Below the pieces are notes generated by a model, which ran no database searches, was not told the origin of the DNA, and worked only from the letters and a program-made list of their open reading frames with translations. Shown piece after piece: positions 45,701 through 57,061 of a stretch of DNA of 64,000 nt. Source of the stretch: Pachyseris speciosa (taxonomy: Eukaryota; Cnidaria; Anthozoa; Scleractinia; Pachyseridae); the NCBI GenBank assembly GCA_016490735.1, contig JAEMWC010001469.1, positions 32,501-96,500 of the forward strand. Reading direction: 5' to 3'. The stretch's first letter is position 1. Each line of letters begins with the position of its first letter. Position numbers and translations under genes: made by a program.

Positions 45701-48700
45701 AACAAACAAAGGCACCCTGTCAACGTTTTATGAAGACTTGATTAAGTAGAACAAATTTCAATCTGAACAAATCAAGCATTCAGTAGTTAACACTTTGGAA
45801 CGGAAACTTGAGGTTAACTTCAGACGTCAAATGCTTCTCCAGCAGATGTTTACACACAGGGTATGATTATGTGCATGCTTTTACTGTGGGAAACTCTTTG
45901 TTCTCAGAATATTAGCATTTACCTGATCGACACGAAAGAGAAAAACACACCATGTAGAAAATATCTTCCTAGTTACTAATAAGGATAAAAGATTGTGAAG
46001 AAATTGCAGAGACCCCTTCTCCTCAGTCTGTCCTTGTCTTTCCCACTCGCTGTAACATTTTTCATTATCGCAATATACCTTTGCTGCTCACCACAATCTG
46101 AACACCTGGAACAGGCTTCCCCCTCAGTTAACATCCAGCATGTACTGACTTAGGCTGGTCTGGGCCAGCTGAGGCCAGTGAAAGCTCGCTGGACAAGACT
46201 AGTAGTATAAGCTGGCAAAGTAAAGGCAGGGCTGGCCCAGGCCAGCAGAGTTCTCTATAGACCCAAGTTTGATTGGCCTGGGCCAGCCTGGGCCAGCCAA
46301 GGCCTGGCTGGGCCAAACATAGTTTCATTCATTACTGGACCAGGCCAGCCAAGGCTGGCCAAGTCCGGTCCTGGCCAGCCTAAACTCAGCCTAGGCCGGC
46401 CTGGGCTGGCCCAGGCCGGCTGGCCCAGGCCGGCCTAGGCTTTTCGCCTTTTCCATATATAACAAAAGAGACCAACCTAATAATGATCGAAAGCTGTTTT
46501 CAATCCCAGACAAACAAACTTTTGAAACTGATGACCTTGATCAACCTGAATTCTAGCTGAACCTGTTTGATCGGCAGCAAATTTGTTTTGGCTGCATAAC
46601 ATTGTCAGCGTGACAGTTCAGACAACAAGCACTTCTTTTAGTGTTGGATTAAACAGCTGTAAGTTACTTAGTTTATAATATTTGAAAATCCTTTGATTTT
46701 ACATTGTATAGAGGCTGGCTCAAAAATTACAAGTCCATTAATGCAACAGCCGATGCAAATTGTCCACAGTGTTATTTTGTTTCTCCTTGAACCTTTGCAC
46801 CCTTAGAAATTAAAAGTCCTTTCACTTTTTTGACAACTGCAATTAATCGTTATTGTTCTTTCCCACGGCATGCCTCGTCTTTTCTCCTGTGGCAAATTTC
46901 CCACAGCAAGTTGTACCTCAGTTTTCCTTATTGCCTCGTCCCGATGGGTCAATACTTTCTGGCGGTACTGTGGGTGAAGATTATAAGGCTCTACTCTGTT
47001 AGAATTCTCACACAGGATCTATAAAATCTTGAAGGATTCTTTAACATTTTACTCTGGATCTGAAGGTGATTCCATGCATCAATTGCATGAGATTACCACC
47101 ACCATGGTGCAATAATTCACATTTTGAAATGATACACTTTAAATGTTGTGCACCAAGTTTTATTTCAAGGACATAACCTTAAAGGATTAAACATGATTCT
47201 GAGATTTTTTAGTGTAAATATATTGACACTGTGTTTTCCCCAGGTACTGACAGCCCAGTTGAGAGTCCTGGTTTTTACACCTCATCAAATGCTACCTCAG
47301 CAGGAGCACATTAATTTTGCCTTTTCAAATGTTAGGAGGTAGGTATTGACTTGAGGTTAAATCTATATGTCAATAAAAGTGTTACAAGGGTAGAGCAATG
47401 CTCACTTCAGGACCTATCCCTAAAAACAAATTAAATAACATTGCTAGTGATCCATCTAGAAACAGACAGTAGTGATTCCAGGGGCTCACACAGAGACAAG
47501 AGGATGGGTCCCACACCCTGGAGTTTGCATCCTGCACCTGTCAGAGTACATGAATTCAGCTCTTTTTGGACCAAGTTTGACTCTAATAAATTTGTGCCTG
47601 ACATCACCTGTTAGACGATTTCTCACGGGAGTGAAGATGTTATTAAGAAGCTGTCACTATGGCGACAACCCACTTCTTGTGTTACCCTTTTTTTCTGGTT
47701 GTTTTGACGGTCAGTCGTCTCGTACCCTGCTCGGTCAGAGGAAGAAACAATGACAAGTAAATAAATAAATTTTTTATCACCGGTGACGGGACTTGAACGC
47801 ACGACCCTCAGATCTCAACGCCCATAGTTTGTACCTTATTTGATTGGGCCACTTGCTCATCAGTTACGTTAGCCAGAGAATTTTGTAATAATTCAAGTGA
47901 GTGGTCACTAAAAACCGCACAAAACACGCAAATAATATTAAAAATCTTCAAAATTAATTTGTTTACTGCTGAATATGCTTTGGACAGATAGACAATCATT
48001 TTTTACTTGTTATAGTGTAATAAAACAATTTGTTACAAATTAGCTATTTGTAACTTGTTTACCTTTATGCTTAGCTAAATGGCAAACAGCTTATTACAAT
48101 TTTTTTCAGTGAAATTTGTTGTGTGCACAAATATTTGTATTTTGCTTTACAATAATTTTTATATCTTTTGAAAGCTAAGTCAATTTGCTACATGTATTCG
48201 AATTCCCAAACCATTTTTGCATTAACCGTAAAATAAAACTGCCATTTCTCTGCGAGTGAGTAGCAATTTTAGCATATGGCCACGGCTTTAAATGTGTTTC
48301 CAGTATACAGCTATACAACTTTACCAACTTCAAAAGTATATTACTCACATTGTATTTTCTTGTAAAGGATTAACTTTTACACCACAAGAGAGAGCAAACT
48401 CTTGTGTATTTCGAGATGAAACTGTTCGTTATTGCTAAGAAAGAGAAGGGGCCATAGAATGCTGCTTACCGGTATATTACTCATCGTGGCCAAAAATAAG
48501 TCATACCAATAGACATTGACCTACTCTGTACGCCCTGAAACTTCGCACTTCTCTCAACATCACAAATTACAACGAATATTTACGTCTATGTGATCTTCAA
48601 GAAAATCGTGCACAACTTGTGCCAATCATCACCTCTCCCAAATACTTAAAATTCCACCAACACAGTCGACAACAAAATTACTTTCAAGAGACAGCACACC

Positions 48701-50098
48701 AAAAGGCTTCTTTGTACTTTTGGCGGCTCCCTATCTCCTGTCAGTGTTGTTTCTCGCAATTCTTTTACCATATCCTGTGACTCAACAATGGTAGATAGTG
48801 GGAAAGGGTTCAAAAGTTTTTCAGCAATTTTGTCTTTAGCTGTAGTATTTATTTATTTGCCACACAGAATGAACTTACAACGATTGATAAATTACTTGTA
48901 AGGGAACCTAATTAAAACCATGGGGCTTGTGGGACAGTTAAGAAATAAAATATGATTAAACCTAGACAACATAGTACATGTGTAGGAAGGTTATTTAACA
49001 TCATCTGTCGTGAGGTATTATAACAAATTGGGGAGCAGGGTTGGCGTAGTGGTGAGAACACTCGCCTTCCACCAATGTAGCCCAGGTTCGATTCCCGGGC
49101 TCGGCGTCATAAGTGGGCTGAGTTTGTTGGTTCTCTACTCTGCTCCGAGAGGTTTTTCTCCGGGTACTCCGGTTTTCCCCTCTCCCCAAAAACCAACATT
49201 TGATTTGATTTGATGTATTTAGAGTTAATTTGATTTGAAAATTGTAATTAAAAGCGCCATTGATCTGTATTTGTAAATGGCGCTATATAAGTAATAAATT
49301 ATTATTATTATTAAATGAAATGCCTTTAATAATTGATGTTGCTTTCAATTTTGGTTTTCTTTATTTTAATAACAGTTTATTAATGAGTGTATTTGTTTCA
49401 GTCTTCGGCATCATCACAAGAGAAACTGTACCAGGTATGAACAGTTTTCCTGGTGGTTACCTAATATTAATAATAAATTTTTTGTGTCACTGCTTAGTCA
49501 GTAGATGATCTTCTTGTATGCTAATATTTAATGCAGTTTGCAAAGTGGCTTTCACTGATGAATAATAGTTATTGTTTTTATCATACTAAAAGGTAACTCA
49601 CTACTAACTTAAAAGTAGCTACAGATAAATAAAATGTTGTTCCAAAATCAAAGGGATGGTAAAAATGTGTCATTACTGCACAACAGATAGTTTTTAGTTA
49701 CTGTATTTGGTGCAAGCAGTAACAGAACCAAACTCTGGTGCACAGGTTTGGGTCCTGTTATTACTGATCTCACAGCAAAATAAATGGGGTGGCATTTTAC
49801 GTTTGTGCAAGCAGGGAAGTAAAAAGGCAGACTACAGAACTTTTTGTTTCTCTTTGTTTTCTGGCCATAAAACCTTCTCTAATGAACTGTTGCTCCTCAC
49901 TTAGGTTGTGGACAAATAAAAATTTATTTTATAACTAAATTTCTTGTTGGTAATCATTAACCCTTTCCTCGCAAAGAGTGACTTATAGATTTTCCTCTGT
50001 CCAATGCCAGACGATTTTACATGTCAAAGGGAGACCCCTTAGGGATAAAAGGGTTAAAAAACTCTCTCCCTTAACCCTTTCCTCCCAATGAGTGACTT

Positions 50099-50135
<37 letters not shown>

Positions 50136-52116
50136 TGTCAAAGGGAGACCCCTTGGGGGTTAAAGGGTTCACCTGCAGCTTCCGTTCTTTGTAAGGTTTG
50201 GTACTGTTGCAAACAACTTTGTTTGGTGACAGAAAAAAAAATTGTTGCTGTTATCACAGGCGGACCACCCTATGAGTGTGTTGACATGTGAAAACTACGG
50301 AAATACAAAGCAATGTATGGTGGTTATGAATAAGACACTGAATAATATTTTTAATGCATCTTGGTCTGGAAATCTCAATATAAAAGTGAAATCAATGTTA
50401 ATACACTGAGGAGTAGTGTTTTTTGCCTCCCTGGGCCGTTTAAAACGCACGCTCTTTTACTGAATTGAGATACATAATTCCTGAGGAATTCACTGCTAAA
50501 GCTGTGAATTCGGCTTTCTGGATAGGATCCAGACAAATCTCTAAATCAAAGGAATTCGAGGTATGCAGGTCGTTTCAAATTGGCCAATCAGAGTTTGGTT
50601 GTGGTTTTGAGCTGTTACTGGCTCGGGAAGGCAAAAAACACTACTCCTCAGTGTATTAACATCTGATTGAGATTTCCAGACCAAGATGTGTTCAAAATTA
50701 TATTATTCAGTGTCTTACAGTATTCGTAACTGCCATACATTGCTATGTATTTCCATAGTTTTCACACGTCAACACACTCATAGGGTGGTCTGCCTGTGCT
50801 GTTATAAATTATTTTTAAGTTTAGTCAATGGTAATCCATGTGGAGTACAGATCAGTAACCAACTATCTCTCTTTTTCTCTCTCTCTCTCTCTCTTGTTTT
50901 TTTACACTTAAAGATCGGATTACCTTACGATGAGTATAACTATGGAGTACATTTCAGGTAATTATTCCATACAGTACTTAGCGAACCACTGATATAACAA
51001 TTTAGCCCATTATACAGAGTCTCTGTTATGGCAAAAAGTAATCATCAGCCTGGCCAAATTTATGTACAGTAAAATATGTTGAACTGAATCCCATCATAAC
51101 AACCTCAGGTATAACAAATTGTCTGTCATAGCATTAACACATCCCAGAAGCCTGAACTTCAATTTTACCCTAATATACATGTACATGTTACAAATAAATG
51201 TTACCATGGAACTAAAATCTGGCTATGCAAGTGGAAGCAGACAAATACAGCATAGTATGATTGTTATTTGATGATTCAATACCAGATCATAACTGCTTGA
51301 TTGTACCATCTGGTAATCAAGCAGTTATTACTATCTGTTGAACGTTAAAGCACTGAGACTCCAGATCTCCTAAAGATACACTAAATAATAATATGATAAT
51401 AAGGTTAAGAAAAGTGGCAGCACCTAAAACTACAAAGAAATAGGAATGAAAGCAGAGTGCCATGTAAGGATGATCGACAAAAACGTCTGAGACTCCATAC
51501 GAGGCAGATCTCCTAAAGAATTACACTAAATAATAATATGATAATAAGGGTAAGAAAAGTAAAAATAAACCTAAAAGACATTTAAAAGATACATGCAATT
51601 TAGACAGATTCTGAAATACTCATCAGACTACTTCTGAAAATCTTCATATCAACTTAAAATATAATGAGGTTTTTGTTGTTTTCCCACAAATTCATTTAAC
51701 AGGGTTTCTTTGGTAGTGAATCCCTGTTATAATGAACTCATTTTACCTGTGGCCTGGAAAATTGTTATCTCTGGTTCCACCTCAGTGGTTGTTTGTTTCT
51801 GTGTTGTTTTAGTGCAATGTATGCCCTTATTAACTCTTAACATAAAATTTTAATAATGGCTTTTGACTTGCATGTAAAACAGATCATTCATAGCAAGAAA
51901 CCTAATAGCCCAGTTTTCCCCAGAGTATGATTATGAAACTGGATATCAATTAACAAGACAAGAATCAACTACAGGCCCTTTTCAGAGTTGGAGTATTATA
52001 GCTCTTCAATAAGTTGTTTGCATTCCTTGTAGTGCTGATAGTGATCATGATGATGATAGTGGAGGTCGCAGGTCACCCAAGCCAAGACAGAGGTCAAGAA
52101 GCCTGAGGTCAGTAAG
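42743..52116 (+). CDS. possible spliced host gene, five candidate exons
   Basis: Candidate exons with AG/GT borders are E1 42743-42858, E2 47244-47338, E3 49402-49434, E4 50914-50957 and E5 52033-52116. E3 to E5 join in phase and read SSASSQEKLYQ, then IGLPYDEYNYGVHF, then SADSDHDDDSGGRRSPKPRQ and RSRSLRSV: an acidic, then RS-rich, tail. The same phase chain carried back gives a Ser/Pro-rich E1 (AGRSFIKTTSSMPSASSS) but meets a stop in E2. A second frame (E1 PLMLEHRRLAEVLLKQQ, E2 VLTAQLRVLVF) is open but loses the RS tail. E2 may be an alternative exon or wrong. No family recognised. E5 ends 190 bp before the foldback at the duplication edge, so the gene's 3' end is not evident here. Confidence 0.35.
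43910..44110. repeat. GGCC palindromic array, left
   Basis: TGGCCAGC, GGCCGGCC and CCCAGGCC recur about ten times. GC content is far above the surroundings. Confidence 0.9.
46145..46440. repeat. GGCC palindromic array, right
   Basis: GGGCCAGC, CCAGGCCGGC and GGCCTAGGC recur more than a dozen times, densest at the outer end (46385-46440). Confidence 0.9.
47778..47862 (-). repeat. tRNA-like sequence (pseudogene or SINE head)
   Basis: On the minus strand a box B-like CGTTCAAGTCCCG and an upstream GAGCAAGTGGCCCAATC resemble tRNA promoter boxes with suitable spacing. I cannot fold a complete cloverleaf, so a functional tRNA is unlikely. Confidence 0.35.
48000..49030. other. intergenic, no gene seen
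   Basis: AT-rich sequence. TATTTATTTATTTG at ~48847 resembles the inverted tail at 21950. No protein is recognisable. Confidence 0.35.
49031..49312 (+). mobile_element. tRNA-derived SINE, copy 2
   Basis: Box A-like TGGCGTAGTGG is at 49042-49052 and box B GGTTCGATTCC at 49085-49095. It has the same body as the copy at 16899 (GAGAGGTTTTTCTCCGGG, GGTTTTCCCC). Its 3' end (GGCGCTATATAAGTAATAAA then ATT repeats) is longer than in copy 1 and resembles the LINE tail at 13621-13690. Confidence 0.85.
49958..50170. repeat. two tandem copies of a TTAACCCTTT-type repeat
   Basis: Units ~49958-50056 and ~50074-50170 share AGTGACTTA, GCCAGACGATTTTAC and GTCAAAGGGAGACCCCTT. Each begins AACCCTTTCCTC and ends AAAGGGTT, so each has inverted ends. 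Confidence 0.75.
50248..50808. mobile_element. ~560 bp foldback element
   Basis: The left arm (50248-50435) and right arm (50625-50808) are imperfect reverse complements. Shared phrases are GACCACCCTATGAGTGTGTT, CATCTTGGTCTGGAAATCTC and CACTGAGGAGTAGTGTTTTT. A GAATTC-rich loop lies between. It is not coding; the short frame at 50465-50659 lies in the loop. Confidence 0.8.
51352..51563. repeat. direct repeat pair, ~70 bp units
   Basis: GAGACTCCA...AGATCTCCTAAAGA and ACACTAAATAATAATATGAT occur at ~51355-51415 and ~51489-51560. The second copy has an 8-10 bp internal insertion. A separate hairpin (ATAACTGCTTGATT, inverted) is at 51289-51328. Confidence 0.75.
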
Positions 52117-52304
52117 GTAAACGTAATCACACCCAGCAGTGAAACCTGGGATGAGAGCCATCTCATTGTTGGTCTGAGCATCAAGTGCTGTTACCACTGA
52201 TAGTTCATCTTTAACTGCTTACATCTTAAAATGGGGCAATAAAAACCAACTACTTTGCAAGTTTTGACAGGCAAGAGTCTGAGTAATCTTGAAAAGATGT
52301 GAAT

Positions 52305-52699
52305 AATTGAAGGGCTCGGAGCATAACCATCCTATGTCGAATTTTGAGTCGTTTTTCGATTTTGCTTGGATTTGTCTGAATTTCTGCATGTGAACTGCAA
52401 TTCGATGGAAACACATTGTATGGTATTTTTTTGACTGATTCATCCAGAATCCAGAAATGCATTTTTTCTTACTAAGAAGATGTAATGCAACTTGCAAACC
52501 ACTCCCATGGAAGGTTGGTTTCTTGGTGTACGTAAGAAAAAATGCATTTCTGGATTCTGGATGAATCAGTCAAAAAAATACCATACAATGTGTTTCCATC
52601 GAATTGTAGTTCACATGCAGAAATTCAGACAAATCCAAGCAAAATCGAAAAACAACCCAAAATTCGACATAGGATGGTTATGCTCCGAGCCCTTCAATT
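52305..52699. mobile_element. 395 bp foldback ending at the duplication breakpoint
   Basis: Arms 52305-52472 and 52532-52699 are 168 bp reverse complements with only 3 mismatches, around a 59 bp spacer. The frames in each arm that translate alike (CISGFWMNQSKKYHTMCFHR) are a result of the symmetry. Similarity to copy 1 begins at 52696, within the last bases of the right arm. Confidence 0.9.
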
Positions 52700-54475
52700 G
52701 TTTTCTAAGCATGGGATCCAATCAGCAGATTTTTGATAGCTGCTGCAATAAATATTAAATTGCGGTTCTTGTGATCAGAATTCACTCAGTTTTCCTGAAA
52801 TAAGTATTATTTTGTCTTTAGCAAGTATTGCATGTTGTATTCATTGACTGAGGCCTGAAAATTACAAAAATGGAAAACCCACAGTTGCTTGCAATGATAC
52901 TGAAATACATGAACAAAAATTACTGACATGAAGAATTGGATTCAGACAATGTTTTTGACTCAAGAAGTGCATGGTGCCAGAAATAGGCTTTCTACAGAAA
53001 AAAATGATTATAGTCTTTCTGCATTGAATAGACGTGTGCAGTACTAATTAAGTGAACAAACATGTTTATAGATCTACACTGTATAACTTTGAGTTGCTTC
53101 TTGTCAGGACTTCTGATAGGTCGCAGAAAAAAAGTTAATTTTCACAGGATTTTCAGGGGTAAATTTACGGAAAAGTCAGCTGATTTCACAGGAACTTTTG
53201 GGGGCAAACTTTGCCGAGAAACAATCAGTAAAAACAGCTAATTTTGTTGGAATGTTTTTGGCAAATTTTGCTAAACTCGATCAATTTTACGTTGATATGA
53301 CCAACGTTGTTTAACGTTTTTTAAGGGGAGTTACACCTGAATGCTACATTTTTGTCACCTTTTGACTTCCTTATTATCTTCTCAAGATTTCATGCAATCC
53401 AAAAAAGCCATCATAGTTTGGTAGTGCATAACTCCATAAATATCTCAGAATTTTTGGGTGATTTTTACAGTGTTTGTGAGGAAGAAGAGAAGGTGGGAGG
53501 AGAGAGTAAGGGATGGTGAGAAAAATGAAGATTTTAAGGTGATTAAAATTTAAATTTGTTCCTTATTTCACTCATTTTTGAGGTCTTGGATGGTTGCATC
53601 TTTGATAGGCCTTAATGTTACTGTGTGATGCAGTTACAAGGCTGTGGTCTAGCGGCGCCTGGTCGCCTGAGGCGGCTAACTTTTGACATTGGACGACTGG
53701 GAAAAATTATTGGTTGCCCGACCGGGCATCTTTGTGCGAAGTTTTTTGTGCAATAAAGGAAACGAAAGTTTATAACACATTAGTTTTGGTTTATTTGTTT
53801 AGTGAAGCATTGCGAGAAAACTTCTTTCCCAAAACTGCAAGATCAGTTGCACTTTTGTTGACTTGACAATTCGTTCCAGTTGATTTATCATGACTAACCT
53901 AACCCCACTTGACATGCACGTGACAAGCTGCACGAGCCACAAATATGTCCGCCACTTTAAAAAAACTCTGCGCTGTATCTCAAAGCTTAAAATTAATAAT
54001 GTCCTCATCAAATGGTCTTATTCTAGTTTATTTATAAGTGTTTCAGAAGTTGTTGGTGGGCTGACAGTTCGAAACATTTATCTTTGTAGGAAAGATTAGA
54101 AAAAAACAACAGTTGTCATTTAATATGCAAATTATTCTGCGGTTTTCATTTGTGTTAGGTCTGCTTCTTGTCAACCTTCAGCCTCAGTTTTGTTTCCATA
54201 CCACAAAGAAACAAAATAAACTTTGCCACGATAAGCAGCCACAGAAAATAATTAGAGATAGAGTTTTTCTTTTGTTCCCTTGTTGCTTTACACAAGTCCC
54301 ACAAAACAACATGTGTAGGCTTTGTCCATGGTTGCAAAATTGTTGCTATTTTTAATTTAATGATGAGGTTTGTGATAATCAAAAACAACACACGATCAGA
54401 GAAATTAAAAAAAAAAGGTTCAAGACTAAGAAAGCTTGAATTTGCTGCTTGCTGCTATATCCCTGGTAGAAATCC

Positions 54476-55165
54476 TATCCAGGATCCTAACTAGGATCCT
54501 GTAGGATCCTATTAGGATCCTAACCTAAGATCCTATTAGGATCCTTAATAGGATCCTGTAGGATCCTATAGGATCCTGTAGGATCCTATAGGATCTTAAG
54601 TAGGATCCTGCAGGATCCTTCAAGATCCTAACTAGGATCCTATAGGATCCTATAGGATCCTGTAAGATCCTAGATAGGATCCTGTAGTATCCTACAGGAT
54701 CCTGAATAGGACCTTTTCCTTCCTAGATCAAAATTGTTTACTATGCAGGATCCTAGCAGGATCTTGTGCAGGATCCTGGTCAATGTATAGGATCTTACAC
54801 AGGATCCTATTTATTTTATAGGATCTTGCACAGGATCCTACTTCTTTTTATAGGATCTTACACAGGATCCTACATATTTTATGGGATCTTATGCAGGATC
54901 CTACTTATTTTGTAGGATCTTGTACAGGATCCTACTTCTTTTTATAGGATCTTGCACAGGATCCTACATATTTTATGGGATCTTACATGCTGTACACAGG
55001 ATCCTACTTATTTTGCAGGATCCTACTTCTTTTTATAGGATCTTACACAGGATCCTACATATTTTATGGGATCTTACACAGGATCCTACTTATTTTGTAG
55101 GATCTTGTACAGGATCCTAGTTCCTTTATAGGATCTTGCATAGGATCCTACTTATTTGATGGGAT
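54476..55165. repeat. left AGGATCCT array, copy 2
   Basis: As in copy 1 but with a different unit count, which shows array turnover after the duplication. Confidence 0.95.
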
Positions 55166-57061
55166 ATCTTACACATACATCAGATCATCACCAGATTATA
55201 GAATGTTACACACAGGGTCCTTTTTATTGAATAAGATCTTGTACACAGTCTTTCTTTACAGAGGATGCTGCAAGAATCCTGGTTAATATTGAATTATATT
55301 ATTACTAATGGTAACTTGAAAGTGATTGATAACAATTCATAAAGACAAAAAATCTGTTTATTGGACTGCTTTTGGACCTATTTATGTGACATAAAATTAA
55401 GTCATGATTTTGCTACTTGGTACACCTATCAAAATGATTGCTAGCCAGCAGAGCATTTGAACACTGGTAAGCTGAACTCAGATTAAAAACAAACATACTA
55501 TATGTAGATGTTTATTAACCTCGCCATCAATAACAGTAAACTTATACTAGTTCTTACACAGGCTTGTATAAATAAGCCCTGAGTAAACAATGAAACGTTT
55601 TGACATGGTGTTTGTCACACCAAAAATTCAGTTGCTAAACAGATTAACAATGTTTGATCAAATAAAATGAACCCTTAAAAGGCTTTTATATTTTGTACAG
55701 CTGAAATTCTGACAAATACTAGTTGTTATCAGATAAATATTTTATCCATTTGTTAATACAGATGTAAGTATGACTCCAATTGTGTTAAATAATTAATACC
55801 TTGTTTTTGCTGAGCTAACCATTGAAATAAAATAAGCAGCTTTTATAACATAATTATGAAATGTAAGAATGAAATTACTTACCAATAATATTACTGACTT
55901 TAACAGGACATTGTGGGTATAAATCTCACCCCAAAAAGGTACAGGTTCAGTTGTTTTTTGTTTCATTTGAGACATGTATCAAAAACTATATTACAGCACA
56001 TGATTGAACTGGAAAAAATCGGTTTCTATACCCTCATAATTTATTATTTTCCACATTATATATACCGGGAAATCCTGGTTATAATGCACTGTATCTCAGG
56101 AGGGGGAGGCTATAAATGGTATTAAAGAAATGTTTCAGAAGGAGCTAATGAGGAAAATGAACTAGCACCATCAAGTCCTTGTACAGTCTATGGTGAAATT
56201 GCTGCTTATCTTAAGGAGTTAAGGCAAAAGTAGAAGGGGGGCTTACCGGATATATCCAAGGTAGGGGAGGTGGGCTATAACCAGGATTTTACAGTACATA
56301 TAGAATCTTTAATGTCCTTATTAAACTGTTCATTCATATCATAGTTAATAGAGGGAACTGGTTATGAAGCCCAGTAAACATCAAAGGAGCAAAACAACGG
56401 GGCCAAGATTTATGTTGGAAGGTCCATGACTGTGCACAAACATGCATAACCACATATTGTTATTTGTGCATGGTCAACCCCCAAAATTACAAACAAAAAC
56501 ATATGACAAAGAACTTTGCTAGGATTCATAACAATTTCCCTCTGTTTAAACTATGTTCATATTGATCTCAGAAGTGAAATGGTACGTTCATATTAAAATT
56601 ACCCTTCAAACACTGGGAATTAGTATTTTAATACATATTTTGTATTTAATAGTTTATAATGTGTTGTTCCAAAAAATATCCATACTAATCTCATGGAAGG
56701 ACTTTTGGATTGAAGCTCCTTACCCATCTAGAAATTCCATTTTAGCTATATACACTGAATACATTCAGCTAAAATTTTAGCTTTTAAGACCCCCTTATAA
56801 CCTTCTTTCAGGTAAGTATTAGTATTTTCTGGAACAACACAGTGGGGAAAGTAGAATTTCAATAATTCAGGCCTTCAAGGGAAACACATTTACGTGCATG
56901 TGAGCTCATTTTATTGAGGGATAAAAAACACTTTCTGTAATGAGCCATGCACGGTGGGGAAAATAAGAAAACTTAAGGGCATACTTACAGTTTGAGTCAC
57001 CATTATGTTTGAATTATCAAGAATATACATGTAGGAAAATGAACGAACAGTTAAAACTCAG

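Larger units (their letters stand above)
43895..46455. mobile_element. 2.5 kb element bounded by GGCC-type palindromic arrays
   Basis: Left array 43910-44110 and right array 46145-46440 consist of GGCCTGGGCCGGCCCAGGCC-like units in an AT-rich setting. Just outside are CCCGTGCAAAAAAG on the left and, on the minus strand from the right, GGCGAAAAGCC, which may be the terminal repeats. The left one resembles CCCATGCAAAAATA of the 6.2 kb element. The interior has no transposase. A short frame at 45044 (MADCSVQSRSCDGFIRK) follows a CAACATGGCGG start context. Confidence 0.6.

Noticed and set aside
52219..52758. Two similar proteins on opposite strands
   Set aside because: They are the two arms of a foldback read in both directions, with no independent coding evidence.
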